Shown here: one piece after another, positions 23,516-36,900 of the stretch | How positions within the stretch are numbered: the stretch's first letter is position 1 | Layout: each line of letters opens with the position of its first letter | Source of the DNA: Blastomussa wellsi | Lineage: Eukaryota > Cnidaria > Anthozoa > Scleractinia > Plerogyridae | NCBI GenBank assembly: GCA_947652115.1 | Contig: OX393568.1 | Coordinates: 22,755,978 to 22,819,977, forward strand | Reading direction: 5' to 3' | Length of the DNA: 64,000 nt | Notes under the pieces: generated by a model | The model's input: only the letters and a program-made list of their open reading frames with translations | The model's database searches: none | What the model was told of the DNA's origin: nothing | Made by a program: the position numbers and the translations under genes

Positions 23516-24047
23516 CCGGGCGTAGTCAATCGATAAACCGATAATCGATATCAATCGATTGATATCGATTTCCGATACCAATCGATAAAGAAGTCAAGTT
23601 GTGAGTTCGATCGATTTCCGATAAAAATATCGATGATGATTTATTTATCGAATGTTATCGATTATTATCGATTGTTATCGGAAACGATTTTTGTTGTTTT
23701 ACTGACGGTACCTTATGCATATATCGTATTGAGCTGGCCGATTCACTTAGGGAGATTGCCACAAAGGACATGCGGGAAGTAGTAGATAACGCTGGAATGA
23801 GTCAGAAAACCAAGTGGGATGAACACTCCGCATGAGCTTGACTAGATGATGCAATCGATATTGTTTACTAGATAGCAACGCCAGTTTTCAGTAATATGTT
23901 TGAAACGAATACTCTTTTGGGTTATCGATATCGATAATTTCGATTATTGTCGATTGTTGTAGATTTTTGCTAATCGATAGCAATCGATATTTTCCTGTAA
24001 GTTTGATTGTTGTCTGATATCGATTTCTATCGATTGGCTGCTCCTGG
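23516..24047. mobile_element. 532-bp inverted-repeat element packed with ATCGAT motifs
   Basis: The left end CCGGGCGTAGTCAATCGATA matches the reversed right end CCAGGAGCAGCCAATCGATA at 16 of 20 positions. ATGTATG occurs directly outside at left and within two bases at right, a likely target duplication. Both subterminal regions are crowded with ATCGAT / TATCGATA motifs, well over a dozen in all, while the middle (about 23700-23850) has none. Subterminal repeat clusters of this sort are typical transposase-binding arrays in hAT elements. Confidence 0.65.
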
Positions 24048-24418
24048 ATGTATGTGGCATTCAACTGAAATGATATCTACTGGACGATCAGTGGAAATGT
24101 CGAATAAAAAGCAAGTCACAGTCACTTGGTATGAGACAAAACGCCGCGTGGATTTTTTTGAGACCGTTTAGCCTTGCATGCTTTAATATGTTATAGTTTT
24201 ATGTCAGTGATAACAGGCTACTTCCGCAGGTGAAAAGCAAAACGAATAAAAATTGCCTGATGTTGCCAGAATCGTGTCTTTTGTAGTTTTGTTGATCCTG
24301 GTAGTTTTGTTATTTAAAAAACACCGCGCTCTCTTGCCCGACATTGACTTTTGACGTCACAGCACTTCAGACAGTCTGAAATCAAACGGCGAAAAACTAA
24401 AAGTTTAATAAAGATAAT

Positions 24419-24559
24419 TAGCCTGCAAAGCAGGCGGTTTTTGTGGGGGAATGCTTCGAAAACAGCGATCACGAAAGACCGGCCGCCATTTCAAGCGTAC
24501 GAACACTGGGGAGAGGAAAAAAGAGAGGGGTAGGGAGTAGGCGCCTGCTTTGCAGGCTA
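24419..24559. mobile_element. 141-bp TAGCCTGC-family element with 9-bp target duplication
   Basis: The left end TAGCCTGCAAAGCAGGCGG pairs with the right end CGCCTGCTTTGCAGGCTA. AAAGATAAT flanks it on both sides (24410-24418 and 24560-24568). A larger member with the same TAGCCTGC ends lies at 47840-48746. Long inverted repeats with 9-bp duplications are characteristic of Mutator-like elements. Confidence 0.8.
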
Positions 24560-24568
24560 AAAGATAAT

Positions 24569-26108
24569 AAACTGGGAGAAACACTGTTGCTGTCATCCTC
24601 CCACATTTGATCTTGTTTTACATGATAGCTTTGTTACGATTGTTAACAATGGTGGCATTTTAAGTAAACACATACCGCCGCCGGCCCGGGGTCACATTTT
24701 CCATTCTTCCGTCTTCACGGTCCGGCATCGACCGCAACAAGCTGATTGGCGCGCTAGCTTTTTCTGTTGACAGGCGAACCGTAAGGACAAAAAAGTATTG
24801 TTTTCAAGCGCTCCCTGAAAGTTTGTTGTATCAATTTTTAGATCACAGTGACAAGTGTGTGAGCTGCTCGGCGAAGCAATCCGCTCTGATCTCAAGGTTA
24901 GTTCTGTTATGCCAATTTTCCGAATATCCTATCAACCTCATTTGCCTCTAAAATGTTTTCCACATCCTTGTTGCCTTCCGTTAATACCTTCATTATAATA
25001 ATATTTTGGGCTTCTTAGCTATCTTCCTCAGTATTTTAGTGCCTCGAAGGGGCCTTGAGATGGATTAATTTTTTAAGGGGGTTATACCAAAATATACATC
25101 ATTTATTCCGTATAGATACATAGTACATTTGTTGTGTTTTTTAGATGTACTCGTTGCAATCGAGCGTGTTGCGAGGCAAGCATCGAGGTCACATTTCTTG
25201 GTGGAATCGCTCCCTCGGGCCGGAGCGAAGGACGGCTGTAGTCGCAGGCCAGTTCCTGGTCATCGTTAGATTGTTGAATATTTCTTTTGATTTAATTTAT
25301 AATAGCTCCGACCAAAAAAACAGTTTATACTTCTCCATTCTAATTTAAATTTAGAGTAAAAAGCGTGCCTAATCGCGCACTTGTGCTTCTTACTTGTATT
25401 AGTACAAGTTGAACCTGTATGGTCACGTGACGGTTTTGTTATTTTTAGCAAAGCCACGGAAGACTCTAGAGAGACTACCTTCTTCCCATTGCGAATTGGC
25501 GCAATAAGGTAGGATTTTATGTCCGTAGTTGGGGCAATTTGTAAAGCTGGTCGTTAAAAATCACTCGCGTCCTTATCTACCGGCTTTCGTTTGCATGTGA
25601 TTTTTCGTGACTTTTCCAAGAGATTTCCGCCAGTCATTTTTCTGAGCATGGTCGACCAGCAGAGTCACTCTTAGAATATAGCCTGCAAGTCCTGTGCTTC
25701 AAACCTCAATACACAAACGAATTTCAGAACCAAGGCCAGTGATAGATGACGCTTTCTTGCGATCGGCGACATTTAATTAGCATATTTTTAGACATTGTAT
25801 TCATTTTCCGGCAAACGTATATGTTTGCAAGGTCGCGATAGAAATCTGATTGGCGTAGTAAGATGTGAGTAATCTTATTAATGTTGACTCGCTACCGGCG
25901 CAAATAGCAAAGAATTGTTTCGTCGACAAATTCTAGAATTTTAGCTTTGTATTGAAGGTTTCATAATGGTAAGTCAGTCTCATGAATAACCCAGTGGATG
26001 AAATCAATAGGCCATGCTGAAGGGCAAGCTTATTATTATTCCCGCGACTTCAGCCAGTCAAGCTTGCCTTTTCTTTGTTTTGGATGTCCCAGTGCGGGAA
26101 TAATAATA

Positions 26109-26141
<33 letters not shown>

Positions 26142-29100
26142 TGTGACCGTTTATTGCAAAAGGCCTCTTGACGCTTGCTTTAACTTTTGAATGGTGCACA
26201 TGAAGTTGTTGTGAAGTTTAGAATATGCCAATCTGCATAAACAAGACTGACACGTGTCTATTAAATTTCTAGAACCTCTTCCGGCACTAAGTGGAATTCT
26301 TTTCTCTTTCATTTTGTTCAGCTCTTTATATATGGCACGCAGACCGACCTTGCGGAAAATTGTTTAACTATAATGCTTTAAAACCGTTCACTGCTTCTGT
26401 TTAGTTTTACAGGTATTCCATTAACATCAATTTAGTTTTCGCTGAAACGCCCATGTCCACGAACAAAGAAACAAATTAAAATATAAAATTCCTTTCATTT
26501 GCTGAACTTCTGACCTCACTCTCGAGTACAGGAAACAAAATTACTGCACTGACAACAAGAATTCGTCCAAACATGGCTAGATTCATCAATTAATTTTTTG
26601 AACGAGATCTAGTATCAACAGATTGCATTCGTCTTCTTTTTTCACTCCGAGTTACGAGAAAATACCTCGTTGCTATACAAATACAGAGTCACGTGACTGA
26701 GACAGATGGTTTTTGACCAAATTGAATTGATTATGAAACTTCCCGTCTGCAAAACAAGACCAAGCGTGTCGCTCAAACGGAATTTCCGTTTGTCTTTATG
26801 CAGGCTATTTGAGTCGCATCATTTCCTCTTCCATGTCTCCTGATCCTCCAGTTCCATAATCTGATTTACTCTTACTAGCTGAGGTATTCGTTCAGGCCTT
26901 GTGTAAAGTAAATAAAAAACCAAATAAAAATAAAAATCCACCTGAATGTCGTTTTCCCGTCATTTAATGCAAATATCTCGTTTGCCAAAACCCTTCACTC
27001 ATAGCTCCAATCAATGTTTTGTGGTAAATTTTTGGATGATTTTTGGGACCTCTGCTCGCAGGGAAGGTATTAATCTTGTACCCAGATCGTCTCAACCCTC
27101 CGGAGAGAACATCTGGTAAAAGCCGATTTTGCTCGCGTCAAATGTGTCAGAAATCTGACACATGATGCCACTACGCATGCTCGGCAATTTGAGTGAATGG
27201 AAAGCTCACTTACCGTACTCGTTACAGATAGGTCATGAACTACTTTCCTATACTGGGAAACGCCAGTACCACGGTACTCAGATAGAGTTGACGAAGAAAA
27301 CAAGTTTATTATCTATTGTATTGTACCTCGATTTTTGTTTGTGTGGCAAAAAAAAATAAAAATAAAAAAGTCAACACCCATGTTTTGCTAATAAATTCAA
27401 CTCCTCAACCCAGCTGTTAACAGCGGTGATGAAAAAGAGCGCGCGCTGTAGTTGACGCGTATAAGCTCGCCGTACGCGTCAGATTTGCGAAGTTTTCTAC
27501 ACCTTTCTACGCATCTCATCATTCAAATACATGGTTATTGACAAACTTTGGTACTTACAAGCTTGAAAGTCAAACTGTTTCTGTTGCTAATTCACTTTAG
27601 AAACGTTTAAAAGAAGGAAGTGTTTTAACAGAAGCTTAAAAAGCCGCTATATTTTCTTACCAGCTCACGTATGTGAGCGCGTGCAAGACAAAGTTTGTAT
27701 AATCCGCGAGTTATCCGCGCGCAATGATGATGCAGTTCATTGACCAATCAGAATGGCGAACTGAGCGGACTTGGCCAGATGTTTCCTACGAAGTGAGCAA
27801 ACATCTGGGTACGAGATTAGGTAGGTATATTTGGGAGGAGGGAGTTTGTCTTAAAGGAGAAGGAAAATTTGGAGAAATAAGAAATAGTGAAGATTTAATG
27901 TGGTTTAAAAATTAGAATTTGAAGTTTAAAATTAGAATATGCACGCTATGTACGTCGAAGCTATTGCACTTTCTTTTTTCGCAAGAATATATTTTATGAG
28001 AATATCGATGCTGAAATTTGCGAAATTTTTAAGAATATTTTAAGAATAAACCCAGGGCTGAGATTTTGAAAAGAATTTAATTTGGTGTTGAAGATGTGCA
28101 AATACAATACAAATTTCTTTCTTTCAAAACTAGCCAATAAAACGATAAAAACCTACACTATATAAATATATCCATTGGTCAATGCTAGGGACCGATCGAT
28201 GAATGGTACTGTAATACATATGTAAGGTATGCAGCACAAAAGACATGAACTAAACTTGTAAAACGTATCATGATAAATTCCTGATCTAAGAATATTCATA
28301 GGAATATTTTCAGCCTAAAATCGGCAGAAAATTCAAAAATAAGAATATTCAGCCTGGGCCAGAAAAAAAATATATTCTTCTAAAAAAGAAAGAGTGTAGA
28401 TCGGGCCAAATAAACAGAAACAAGTGATTCGTGCCTTTTTATGATTTGAGTTTTTGGAGAATACTTAAAGTCAGCTGCTCTCCGAAGGTTGCCTAGTACT
28501 CAGACCTGTTAGATCTGTACTTAGTCAACAGACATTTAGGCCGTACCCCAACCTCGTTCCCAGGGTCTTTTCCCTGGCTTGGGAACGAGGTTGGCCGTAC
28601 CCGTTTGAACTGCGAAGGTAAGTTCCAACGTAATAGGCCATTTGCAGGATCCGGTCACATGGTACAAAATCATCCATGCTGTGACGCATGTCCCAGTGCT
28701 GGAATAATAATAATAAGCTTGCCGTCCAGCATGGCGGATTTTCTGGGTGTATAACAGCATTTTTCTGATTTCGATGACCGCGAATTGGACGCCATTTTGA
28801 TCTCTCCCGCCACCAATACGTGCAAACATGGGTATGTCATTCCATCAACAAAAGACCGCTGAGCAGGAAAACTGACAGTTCATTAGCAATGAAACCGTGT
28901 GGAACCTGACAGCTAGAACGTGGAGGCGAAAAATGCATTGATTTTATGTGTCTATTGAGGTCTGCTGATACAAAATTTTAGTTCAAAATATAGGCTAAAA
29001 AGTAGAATCAGAGAGGGCTAAAAATAAAAATCCCATTTCCTTTTTCGAAATTGCTCATCCCATTGCCAGTGGGATTTAACAATCTCAATCCCAGCACAGT

Positions 29101-29309
29101 AAATCCCATTTTCCCAGTCCAAATTAGAAAAGGGCAAATCCCAGTTCCCCGTTTATTCCTCCGCAACCGCCTGACTTCTCCTTTGCATGCCTGTGCAAAA
29201 CTTGAAAATATGACTGCAAAGAACTTTTCTTGATTTGTGTCTATCTACAAGATGTTTTAAAGCGGTTATTTATGCCTCAATTATGTGTTTTTTGACCTTT
29301 AATTTTCAG
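24569..29309. other. Intergenic and probable 5' region of the TNF-receptor gene
   Basis: About 4.7 kb with no exon I can support. The signal-peptide exon of the downstream TNF-receptor gene is expected here or further upstream. The stretch contains a folded-back MITE (26013-26126) and a deleted relative (28690-28736). A facing pair of cctcgttcccagggtc and gggaacgaggttgg repeats lies at 28550-28595. Confidence 0.4.
26013..26126. mobile_element. Foldback MITE with aagcttattattattcc arms
   Basis: catgctgaagggcaagctta at the left pairs with the right end (taagcttgccctccagcatg), and the inner cccgc / gcggg extends the arms to about 33 bp. A second copy at 28690-28736 keeps only the right arm (tcccagtgctggaataata and onward to the ccagcatgg end). 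Confidence 0.8.
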
Positions 29310-30678
29310 ATGTGTCAGACTGACAGCATTACAATCAAAGATCCAGTGACTGGATCAGTCCAGTGTCAGGACTGTCTAAAGTGCCCCGCGGGGGAGGGGC
29401 TCTCGAAACAGTGTGGTGACGTCATAACCTCCAAGACGCCCTTGGTTTGTGAGCCATGCGTTCTGGGTGAAACATTTTCCCCAGGATTCGAAGTCGGAGC
29501 TTGTCGAGGTTGTGAGAACTGTGGGGAGTATCGGGAGACCATTAAACCTTGCACATTGAAATCCAAGGCGGTGTGCGGCAAATGCAAGGTTGGGGCTTAT
29601 CCAGAAGCCATGCTCGCAGGGATCTGCAAGCCGTGCTCCCCATGTTGTAATGACGGCAACGATATTATTGTGCCTGACTGCCATGTGCCTGGAGTACCCT
29701 CAAACACGCAGTGCAGCTTTGCAAGGTCAGAGACCTGCAGCAAACTGATCGCTAAGACGAGTGAGCACACGACAGGTTCGCCTTTGCCGAAACCTGAGCC
29801 ATTTTCTGACCAGCCGGAGTTAGTACCAACAACTTCCCCCACAGCAACAGAAGTAACCATCCCCACACAAATAGAACCAGCTGGTAAACAAGTAGTTAAT
29901 GCAACTAATGGCCCCTCGCTAAATTGGGCAGTCATTGCACCCACTATTGGCGTTTCCATTTTTTTGTTCCTGGTGTTGGCACTCCTGGTTTATATTTGGT
30001 ATTTTAGGGTCAAACGCAAGAGAGACTGTAAGGCTGAAAATGATATCGAAGCTAATAAAAGCGATGGGAGTGAAACAGATGAACCAAAACCAGAAGACGC
30101 CCTTTTGGAAAACACCCAGGAGGTACCAGTAGGTGTTGAGGAAACCGAAAGTCCTCTGCCGACAGGGACTGAGGAGACTCAGTTACCAGGCCCCCACATT
30201 GGCACAGGTAAACCGCTTATTGAGCTTCACTTATAGAACGAACAGTGAATGAAACAACAATGTAAATTTTCCAGGTTGTCTAAGAATACTCGGGTATACA
30301 CACTCTCTCTCTCTCCCATGCATTCCCTTCCCTTACAGCATTAGCTTTTAAACTGTAAAAGTCCGCGTTTGTTTAAAAATTGATATAAGCATTTCAATGG
30401 GGAAAAACTGTTAATTTTACAGTCATAACAGATTGTTCGTTTAGTAGCACTCAGAAGCAAGAATCCTTTACATAACTCCATCGACTTTATGGAACACGTT
30501 TTTGAAAAAATATTTTCGAAGATTCAAAAATTGAGCGGCTACTATTTCTTACGTTTTAGGCTTCACGCCCGTTCAAGAGTCGCGCCCTGAACCGCTTTAT
30601 GGCAAATGCAGTCACACCAAGATACAAAAGACCACGGTCAAGGAAACGACCGTCTCAATCACTTGCACACCTTGTTAG
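29310..30678 (+). CDS. TNF receptor superfamily member without a death domain (5' exon missing)
   Basis: Type I membrane receptor for TNF-family ligands. The main exon is 29310-30207, entered at AATTTTCAG and closed by GGCACAG|GTAAAC in phase 1. A final exon at 30560-30678 (acceptor ACGTTTTAG) continues in frame for 39 residues to TAG. Counting from the first residue after the acceptor, residues 19-143 hold about three cysteine-rich TNFR repeats (for example CQDCLKCPAGEGLSKQC, CEPCVLGETFSP, CGKCKVGAYPE and a CKPCSPCC cluster). A Pro/Thr-rich stalk follows. Residues 206-232 are a transmembrane helix (VIAPTIGVSIFLFLVLALLV) followed by RVKRKR, and the cytoplasmic tail is about 105 residues and acidic. 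The exon-initial ATG is probably internal, with the signal peptide on an upstream exon that I could not locate. Reading through the donor adds nine codons and a stop at 30236, a possible retained-intron form. Confidence 0.8.
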
Positions 30679-31896
30679 GGTTGCAGGAGTCAGTTATGAT
30701 AATCAAAACGGACTGATGGACGAATTTTGTCTCAATGGAAAATATTTTGTGATATTTGAGTGATTAACTGTATGCATACTGAAAATTGATGAGAAATATT
30801 TGACATAGGCTACACATTCCAGGGACCCTGGGAACGAGGTTTTCCAGGGATAGGTTACACTACTAACGGTAATTGTGTCACGTTTAACACCACATCAAAG
30901 AGAAGTTATTGATAAGGAATCACGTCGGGAATATAGCGTGACCAACCTAGCGTGACGTGTAATCATTCAGTGATACGTGCCAGTAGGATGTGATTAACTG
31001 CTAAGAAAGAGCATACAGAAATATATTTTGTATGTAACAATAATATTTAATGGTCGCAGTTTGTACTTTTATTAAGAGGCTATTCTCCCCCCTTTTTTGC
31101 GTTTATCGTCGAATGCGTTTCCTGATTTTGAATTGGGTCGAAAAGCCCCCCCCCCACCCCGAAAAAAAATAGCTGCTAAAAGAGTCGAATTGCAGGGGGG
31201 AGCAATGCCACATGGACAGAAAGCCTGTCTTATGGGAAAGCGACGTTTTCTCTATAGTTAAAGTTAAAACTGAGAATCTGTATGGGCAAAACAATGTCTA
31301 TATTTCAAATTTAAAGTGGAAAAATGTTTGACTAGATCAAATTACGTTTTTCATAACTTTTTTGAAAAACGTGCAAATTTGTGTCGGTCGGACGACGCTA
31401 AACGGTGAAAGAGGGGGGGGGGGGGTGGCCTTGCAGCGAAACGTTTGGAATCACATTTTAGAACAGAGACTTGTTTATAGTTAATGCAAGTACTTCGCGG
31501 TGGTATCTGACGCTATTTAAGTCAAAGGGAAGGATAAACTTGTAATCATTTGCACCCGGTCGTGTCTCCGGAAATTTTGAATCCGAAATCCAAAGTGAAT
31601 ACTTTGTATCCGAATACTGTTAAATCCGCGATGTTTTGTCGTGTAAACAGGTATTTCAGTTAATCCGGATATTTATCCGCCTGCGATCTTACGGGTTTGC
31701 GGTAAACTAAAGACATTTTGCTGTAACTTACTGTAACATGCTTGGCGCTTGGTAACCGTTTTGATAATGTCACTAGATTATGAATGTGTGTAAACGGTTG
31801 GGAATCCGATTACTCCTCTATCCATAGTATATATAATTTTTTTCATGTTTTTATTGTAAGATAGTTTTGTGCCGGTATACGTATGTAGGTTACGTA

Positions 31897-32282
31897 ATAG
31901 ACCCTATGCTAACATGGCGACCGCTAGTTTTTGGCCCCGAAAAGAAAAAATTGTCAAGAGAATTAATTGCTTTCCCTTAAAGATTAAGTCAAATTAAATC
32001 GATATATGGAGTTTTGAAGCTATACTTCTAACCAATGGAAAGTTATAGGACCATTTATATTGCCAAAAACATGAAAGCGAGGCTTGGCGGGCCAGAGTAG
32101 CTTTTTCCATACAAATCTCTTAAATTTAAATCAGTCACAATTTTGCAGGAATTTAACCAAAAACACTGAAACTTCTCAGAGTCGTATATTATGCCATTTA
32201 CTTCCAAGTGTCGCAATCGGAATCTTAACAAACTTGACCAGCCTACAAACAACAATGGCAGACATTTTTGCATAGGGTCTAT
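31897..32282. mobile_element. 386-bp inverted-repeat element with TA flanks
   Basis: The ends are ATAGACCCTATGC and GCATAGGGTCTAT, each flanked by TA (31895-31896 and 32283-32284). A TA duplication fits a Tc1/mariner-type non-autonomous element. No transposase frame is present. Confidence 0.7.
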
Positions 32283-32710
32283 TATGCTAAGAGGTTAATA
32301 TTTAGGTAGTTTGTCCGTTAGGAGTTGTCACTTCGGCGGCATCTCCGCTTTTGGTCAGTTCATTTTGGAAATTTTTGTTAGTTAATTTCCGTGTTTTTGT
32401 TTACTATGTTTATTGCGATAGTAACTTCCTAGGGCAGTTTATGTCTGATCAATAAACGAGATGACCCCTCCTATATGACTGATGTTTTTCTTACTTTTAC
32501 TAAGTTAGAAATTATTTTGTTTTCGTTTCACTGCAGAGTGATTAGACAACAAACGGCAATTCTCGAGTTTTGATTCGTTTACATTCCATGGTATATTAGT
32601 TTGTATGCCGCAGATATGATAGGTGAACGCGTCAGCGAGAACAGCCGGGAGCCGCTCAAATATTACAATTTTTTGAGTGTTTTTGATAAAACAATGATTA
32701 CAGCCGCGAT

Positions 32711-32754
32711 TGTTGGATATGAGATAGTTATAGCCAACTCGCATATATCCAACA
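32711..32754. repeat. Small palindrome related to the 11082 MITE
   Basis: tgttggatatgagatagtta pairs imperfectly with the closing gcatatatccaaca. The gttggatatga arm is shared with the element at 11082-11200. Confidence 0.55.
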
Positions 32755-33939
32755 AGCGCCGCGAGCGCAATCGTGATTCGTGTATCTGCAAGAAACTATT
32801 AAGTAAAAAAATGAAACCCCGTGCCCCATGACAACTATTTGAAATCTATTTTTAGTTCGCGTCATGTTGCCAAAGCTATTTTTATGTTGTTCCCAAGATT
32901 CACGCAGAAGGCAGTTAAACGGCGTGTACCAATAGCATACGCGGAAAACTTCTCGAGTTTTAGCTAGTTTTGGAGAAGGAGGAGCAAGGACAGTGCTTTT
33001 GGTGGGCGAAAGCGTTCTACTTTTCATGGTATCTGGTAATATAAGCAAAATCGCGTGGTATTGCATTCATACCAACTTTAATTCCACTTTTGGTTTGGCC
33101 TATCAACAAATTGTGTCACAGTAACTTTATTTTTATCTGATTGGGCTCCTTTGGGCTCCTGCTCAACTATAACACTGGTAATAAAAACCAGCTCGTGTAT
33201 GCAAGCTCGCAAGTTCCAACAGGCAAACCAATCAGCTGAAAGAGCTTGGCATCACAGCCAATCACGAACACAAGGAGCTCATGGGCTCCCTGCACAGCCA
33301 TTGTCCATTACGTATTTTCATGTATGTTATTTCTGGGGCTGGTTCGGGTTGAAATACCCTGGTGGATTTTTGTCCGCTCTGAAGGCGTTTTTATCGAAAC
33401 CCTGGCGACCATTTACATCTGGTCTCTTAATCAAGGGGGAAACTCAAAGGCGTCGCAACAGTTTGTGTATCAAGTTATCACAGAAAGAGAAAAATATCAT
33501 TAAAACCAAGTTACCAGTGGCGAGAGCTCTTTACGCTTTTAATTTGCTCGTTATTTTACATGTCAGATCTATTTCAGATTGTTCATTATTTGACTTTTAA
33601 ATTCCTTGTATCGTTATAACATCATTGTGGTATCGCAGAGTTACATACCATGCACGATTCATTTATTTTTTAATCGAAAAAAATAAAATCATGTATTCAT
33701 GTGTCATTTATTTTATGTAATCATTAATCTGGTGGCCTCGGTGGAAATATCATTCAAGTATCTTTTAGTATTACAAAAAATATTTGTCAATCAAAGAAGA
33801 TTAAACTGAACACAGTATGTCCATTTTTCAAATTTTGTATTGTTAATAAGGTCGTCAAGCTCACCTTCACCAAAGAAGATTTAAATCTTCGCATTTCCCA
33901 GCAATCCCAGGCTAAATTAATAGTTTGGTTACTATTTAA

Positions 33940-36900
33940 TTAGGACGGACACTGATTTCCGTATAAGTGAGCAAAGTAACCGTCATCTTTCTTTAACAAG
34001 ACTTCCGGCTTGTCCAGTTCTACGATCTTTCCCCGGTCCAGCACCATGACGCGATCGTAATCGATAATGGTACTTAGGCGATGTGGTATAGTGACGACGG
34101 TGCTGTCCAACAGCCAGGTTCGGATCACTTCTTGGATAAGCCGGTCCGTTCTGTAATCCACGTGGGAAGACGCCTCGTCTATTACAACGATCTTGCTCTT
34201 GTGAAGCAACGCACGCGCAAAAGAGATGAGTTGTCGCTCACTGGGTCCCAGTGTCGCTACACAATCCGCGAGGTCCTGGTACAGCTGTTTGGGAAGGCTC
34301 TCGACCCAGGATTTCAAGTGACACTTCTCTAGGACTTCCCAGACTTCTTTCTCGGTGTGGTTCAAAAACGGGTCCACGTTCATGCGCAATGAGCCCATAA
34401 AAAGTATTGGCTCTTTGGTGATGATTGACATACCACGCCTACTCGCTTGAAGGTCTAGGTTATTGATTTTGACGCCGTCCACTGTTATCTTGCCTACGCA
34501 GTCGGCCATTCGAAATAGTGCATGCGCAATTGATGACTTTCCGGCTCCAGGTCTCCCCGCGATGCCAAATCTCTCGCCAGGGTATACGGAAAAGGAAATG
34601 TCTTTCAGCACTCTCGATCCTTCTCTGCTGTAGCTTAATGATAAGTTTTCAAAGCTGATTTCTCCATCTTTCGGCCAGGGTACAGGAGGTTGAATCTCAA
34701 TAGCGTACCCAGGTTCCGGCTCGATTCCAGAGCAGGCCAGGTTCCGATCAACAGCACTCATGTAGTTTTCCACCTCAAAGCAACGTTTGATTCCATTTTG
34801 CGACATGTCATGTGACAACTGCAGGGCATAGATCAGCGACAGAATGGATATTGCTGGAAATAATTTCAAAAAGTAAACTTAACTAGAAATTCTGTTCTTT
34901 GTTGTCTGCCAATCGTTCTTTACACGTACAATCCAGTTTATTTATGTAAATTTACCATGTTTCTCATACATATCACCCTTAAAACTTACAGGATTATTGA
35001 ATGTAGCGGTATATAGGAGCTAGACTGATTTCATGTGAGCCTAGCTACTAATCTTAAGCCCCGATCAAACGGTCATGATAGTTGATGATAGTCGATGATA
35101 GTTCCAGCTATCATCTCAGTTTGAACACGAACTATGATGCACTATCATCAACTATTATTCACTTTGAACTTGTTCAAAATCTTCATGATAGTCGATGATA
35201 GTTCTGGGAGTTAAAACTATCATCAGCTATCATGCGCCGTTTGATCGGGGCTTAACTTCACACCCTCGTGTACCATAAAGCTGTTGCCGATAGCATACAA
35301 ACTTTTCACAAAATGCCGAAGAAGTAAAATGGAATTCTACTCATACAAACGTTGCACATGATACTCGGAAAGCCTGCCAAAAATCGTGCGCAATATTTAC
35401 AGGGATAGACACATTAAGCGATTTAGTCTCAATCAATCTCAATCTCAAATCTTTATTTAAACACGGTTAAAAAATTCATCAGGTTTGTTACATATAAAAT
35501 TAAACTACAAACAATATTTATTGTATTGATTGCGCATTCTCGCTGTCCCATTCTCGTCCCCAGTGGCCGCGATCCTTTTGGTCAGCACCAAGAATCACGA
35601 CCTCTGACCGCAACCAAATTATGAGCATGCGTAGAAAACACATTTTATAGCTTTCAGCCAATCAGATTTGTCGGATTTGACTTTGTGCATGCGCAGAGTA
35701 CGGGATTCGTAGTCCGTGATTCGTGGACTTCCGCTGTTGGACCTTCCCAGAGGTCTCGATTGTTGGCGCTGACAAACGAATCGCGGCCTCTGGGGACGAG
35801 AATGAATCTGCCCTAATCCTGTGACTGCTCCTTGCTGCAAAATTGGCTATGCAGAACAGCACAAATATCAACAACTTGTATTCTTACGTACCAGCATCCA
35901 ACTTAACATAAAATGCTCCGGCAGCTACTGATATCATGAACAGCACGCACACCGTGTCGAGGCGAAACCCGACCCAGCTCCAACATGAGGTGTTTGTGCA
36001 CCATCCTTGACTGTGAGAGTCCTGGTAACTAGTGATGAAACAAAACAAAGTAACCAATTAGGTTTCTTGGAACCTTACGCAAACTTTAAATTGGACGGGG
36101 AGAAAAGGCAATTCCGTGCTTAACACAACGCAGAACGGAAAAATCACCAAACCGAATAACTGATTGACGGTAATTTCTCTCAAGATATTGACACGCGACT
36201 CGCCATTTAGCGAGAACCTCGCGCACGAGAGTTCAGTCACAAAATAATTTCCCGCTCGATCCAAATCTGTGATTCCCACTGTAAACAATTTCTCACCAAA
36301 AAGACTGTTTTATAGTCCTAGATTTTGTATCGATTAGTTTTACGCAGTGCACTTTAAATTTAAAATACGAACCCATAAAACTCCTCTGTAAACGTTTTCT
36401 GCATGCCGTGAGTCCTGATAGTCACCAGTCCCATCAGCGTCTCCGAGAAATGACAGATCACCGGTTTGCGACAACTGATCTCCAGTCTCCTGACTTGGCG
36501 CGCGGTCTTGAGGAAGAAGCGCCACAAGATGAGAAACAAAACGAAGAGTGGCAACCCAACCAAAAGCACGCTCGGATTGAAGACCACGGGGAGGACGAAG
36601 GCTGAAATGGCAAATAGAATCATCTGAATAGCGCCCAGGAACACGCTCGGAAGCAACTCGTCCATACAGCCGATGTCTTTGGAGAAACGATTTAAAATGC
36701 TTGTCATCGGATTGGTGTTGAAGAAAGCTACGGGTGCCTTCAGAACAGAGATGACCATGTTCTGATGAAGACGTTCTGACGAGCGCAGAGTCGTGGCAAA
36801 GAAGACCGACGCGCGCATGATTGAAAGCATGAAGACTCCACCGACCATGGCAGCGTAAATATACCAGCTGGTTTGATCCAGGCTCAGCAGATTGGCGGAC

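Larger units (their letters stand above)
30679..33939. other. Convergent intergenic region between TNFR and ABCC genes
   Basis: It holds the TNFR 3' end, a poly-G/poly-C pair (31147-31157 and 31413-31426), a 386-bp inverted-repeat element (31897-32282) and a small palindrome (32711-32754). A TTTATT at 33707-33712 is a minus-strand AATAAA about 230 bp past the ABCC stop. The 149-codon frame at 33151-33600 lacks any domain and is not called. Confidence 0.5.

Noticed and set aside
29376..29959. Minus-strand open frames across the TNF receptor exon
   Set aside because: They are antisense shadows of the cysteine-rich coding exon and show no domain of their own.
33151..33600. 149-codon plus-strand frame
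   Set aside because: Low-complexity start with repeated gggctcct, no recognisable domain, no splice or promoter context.
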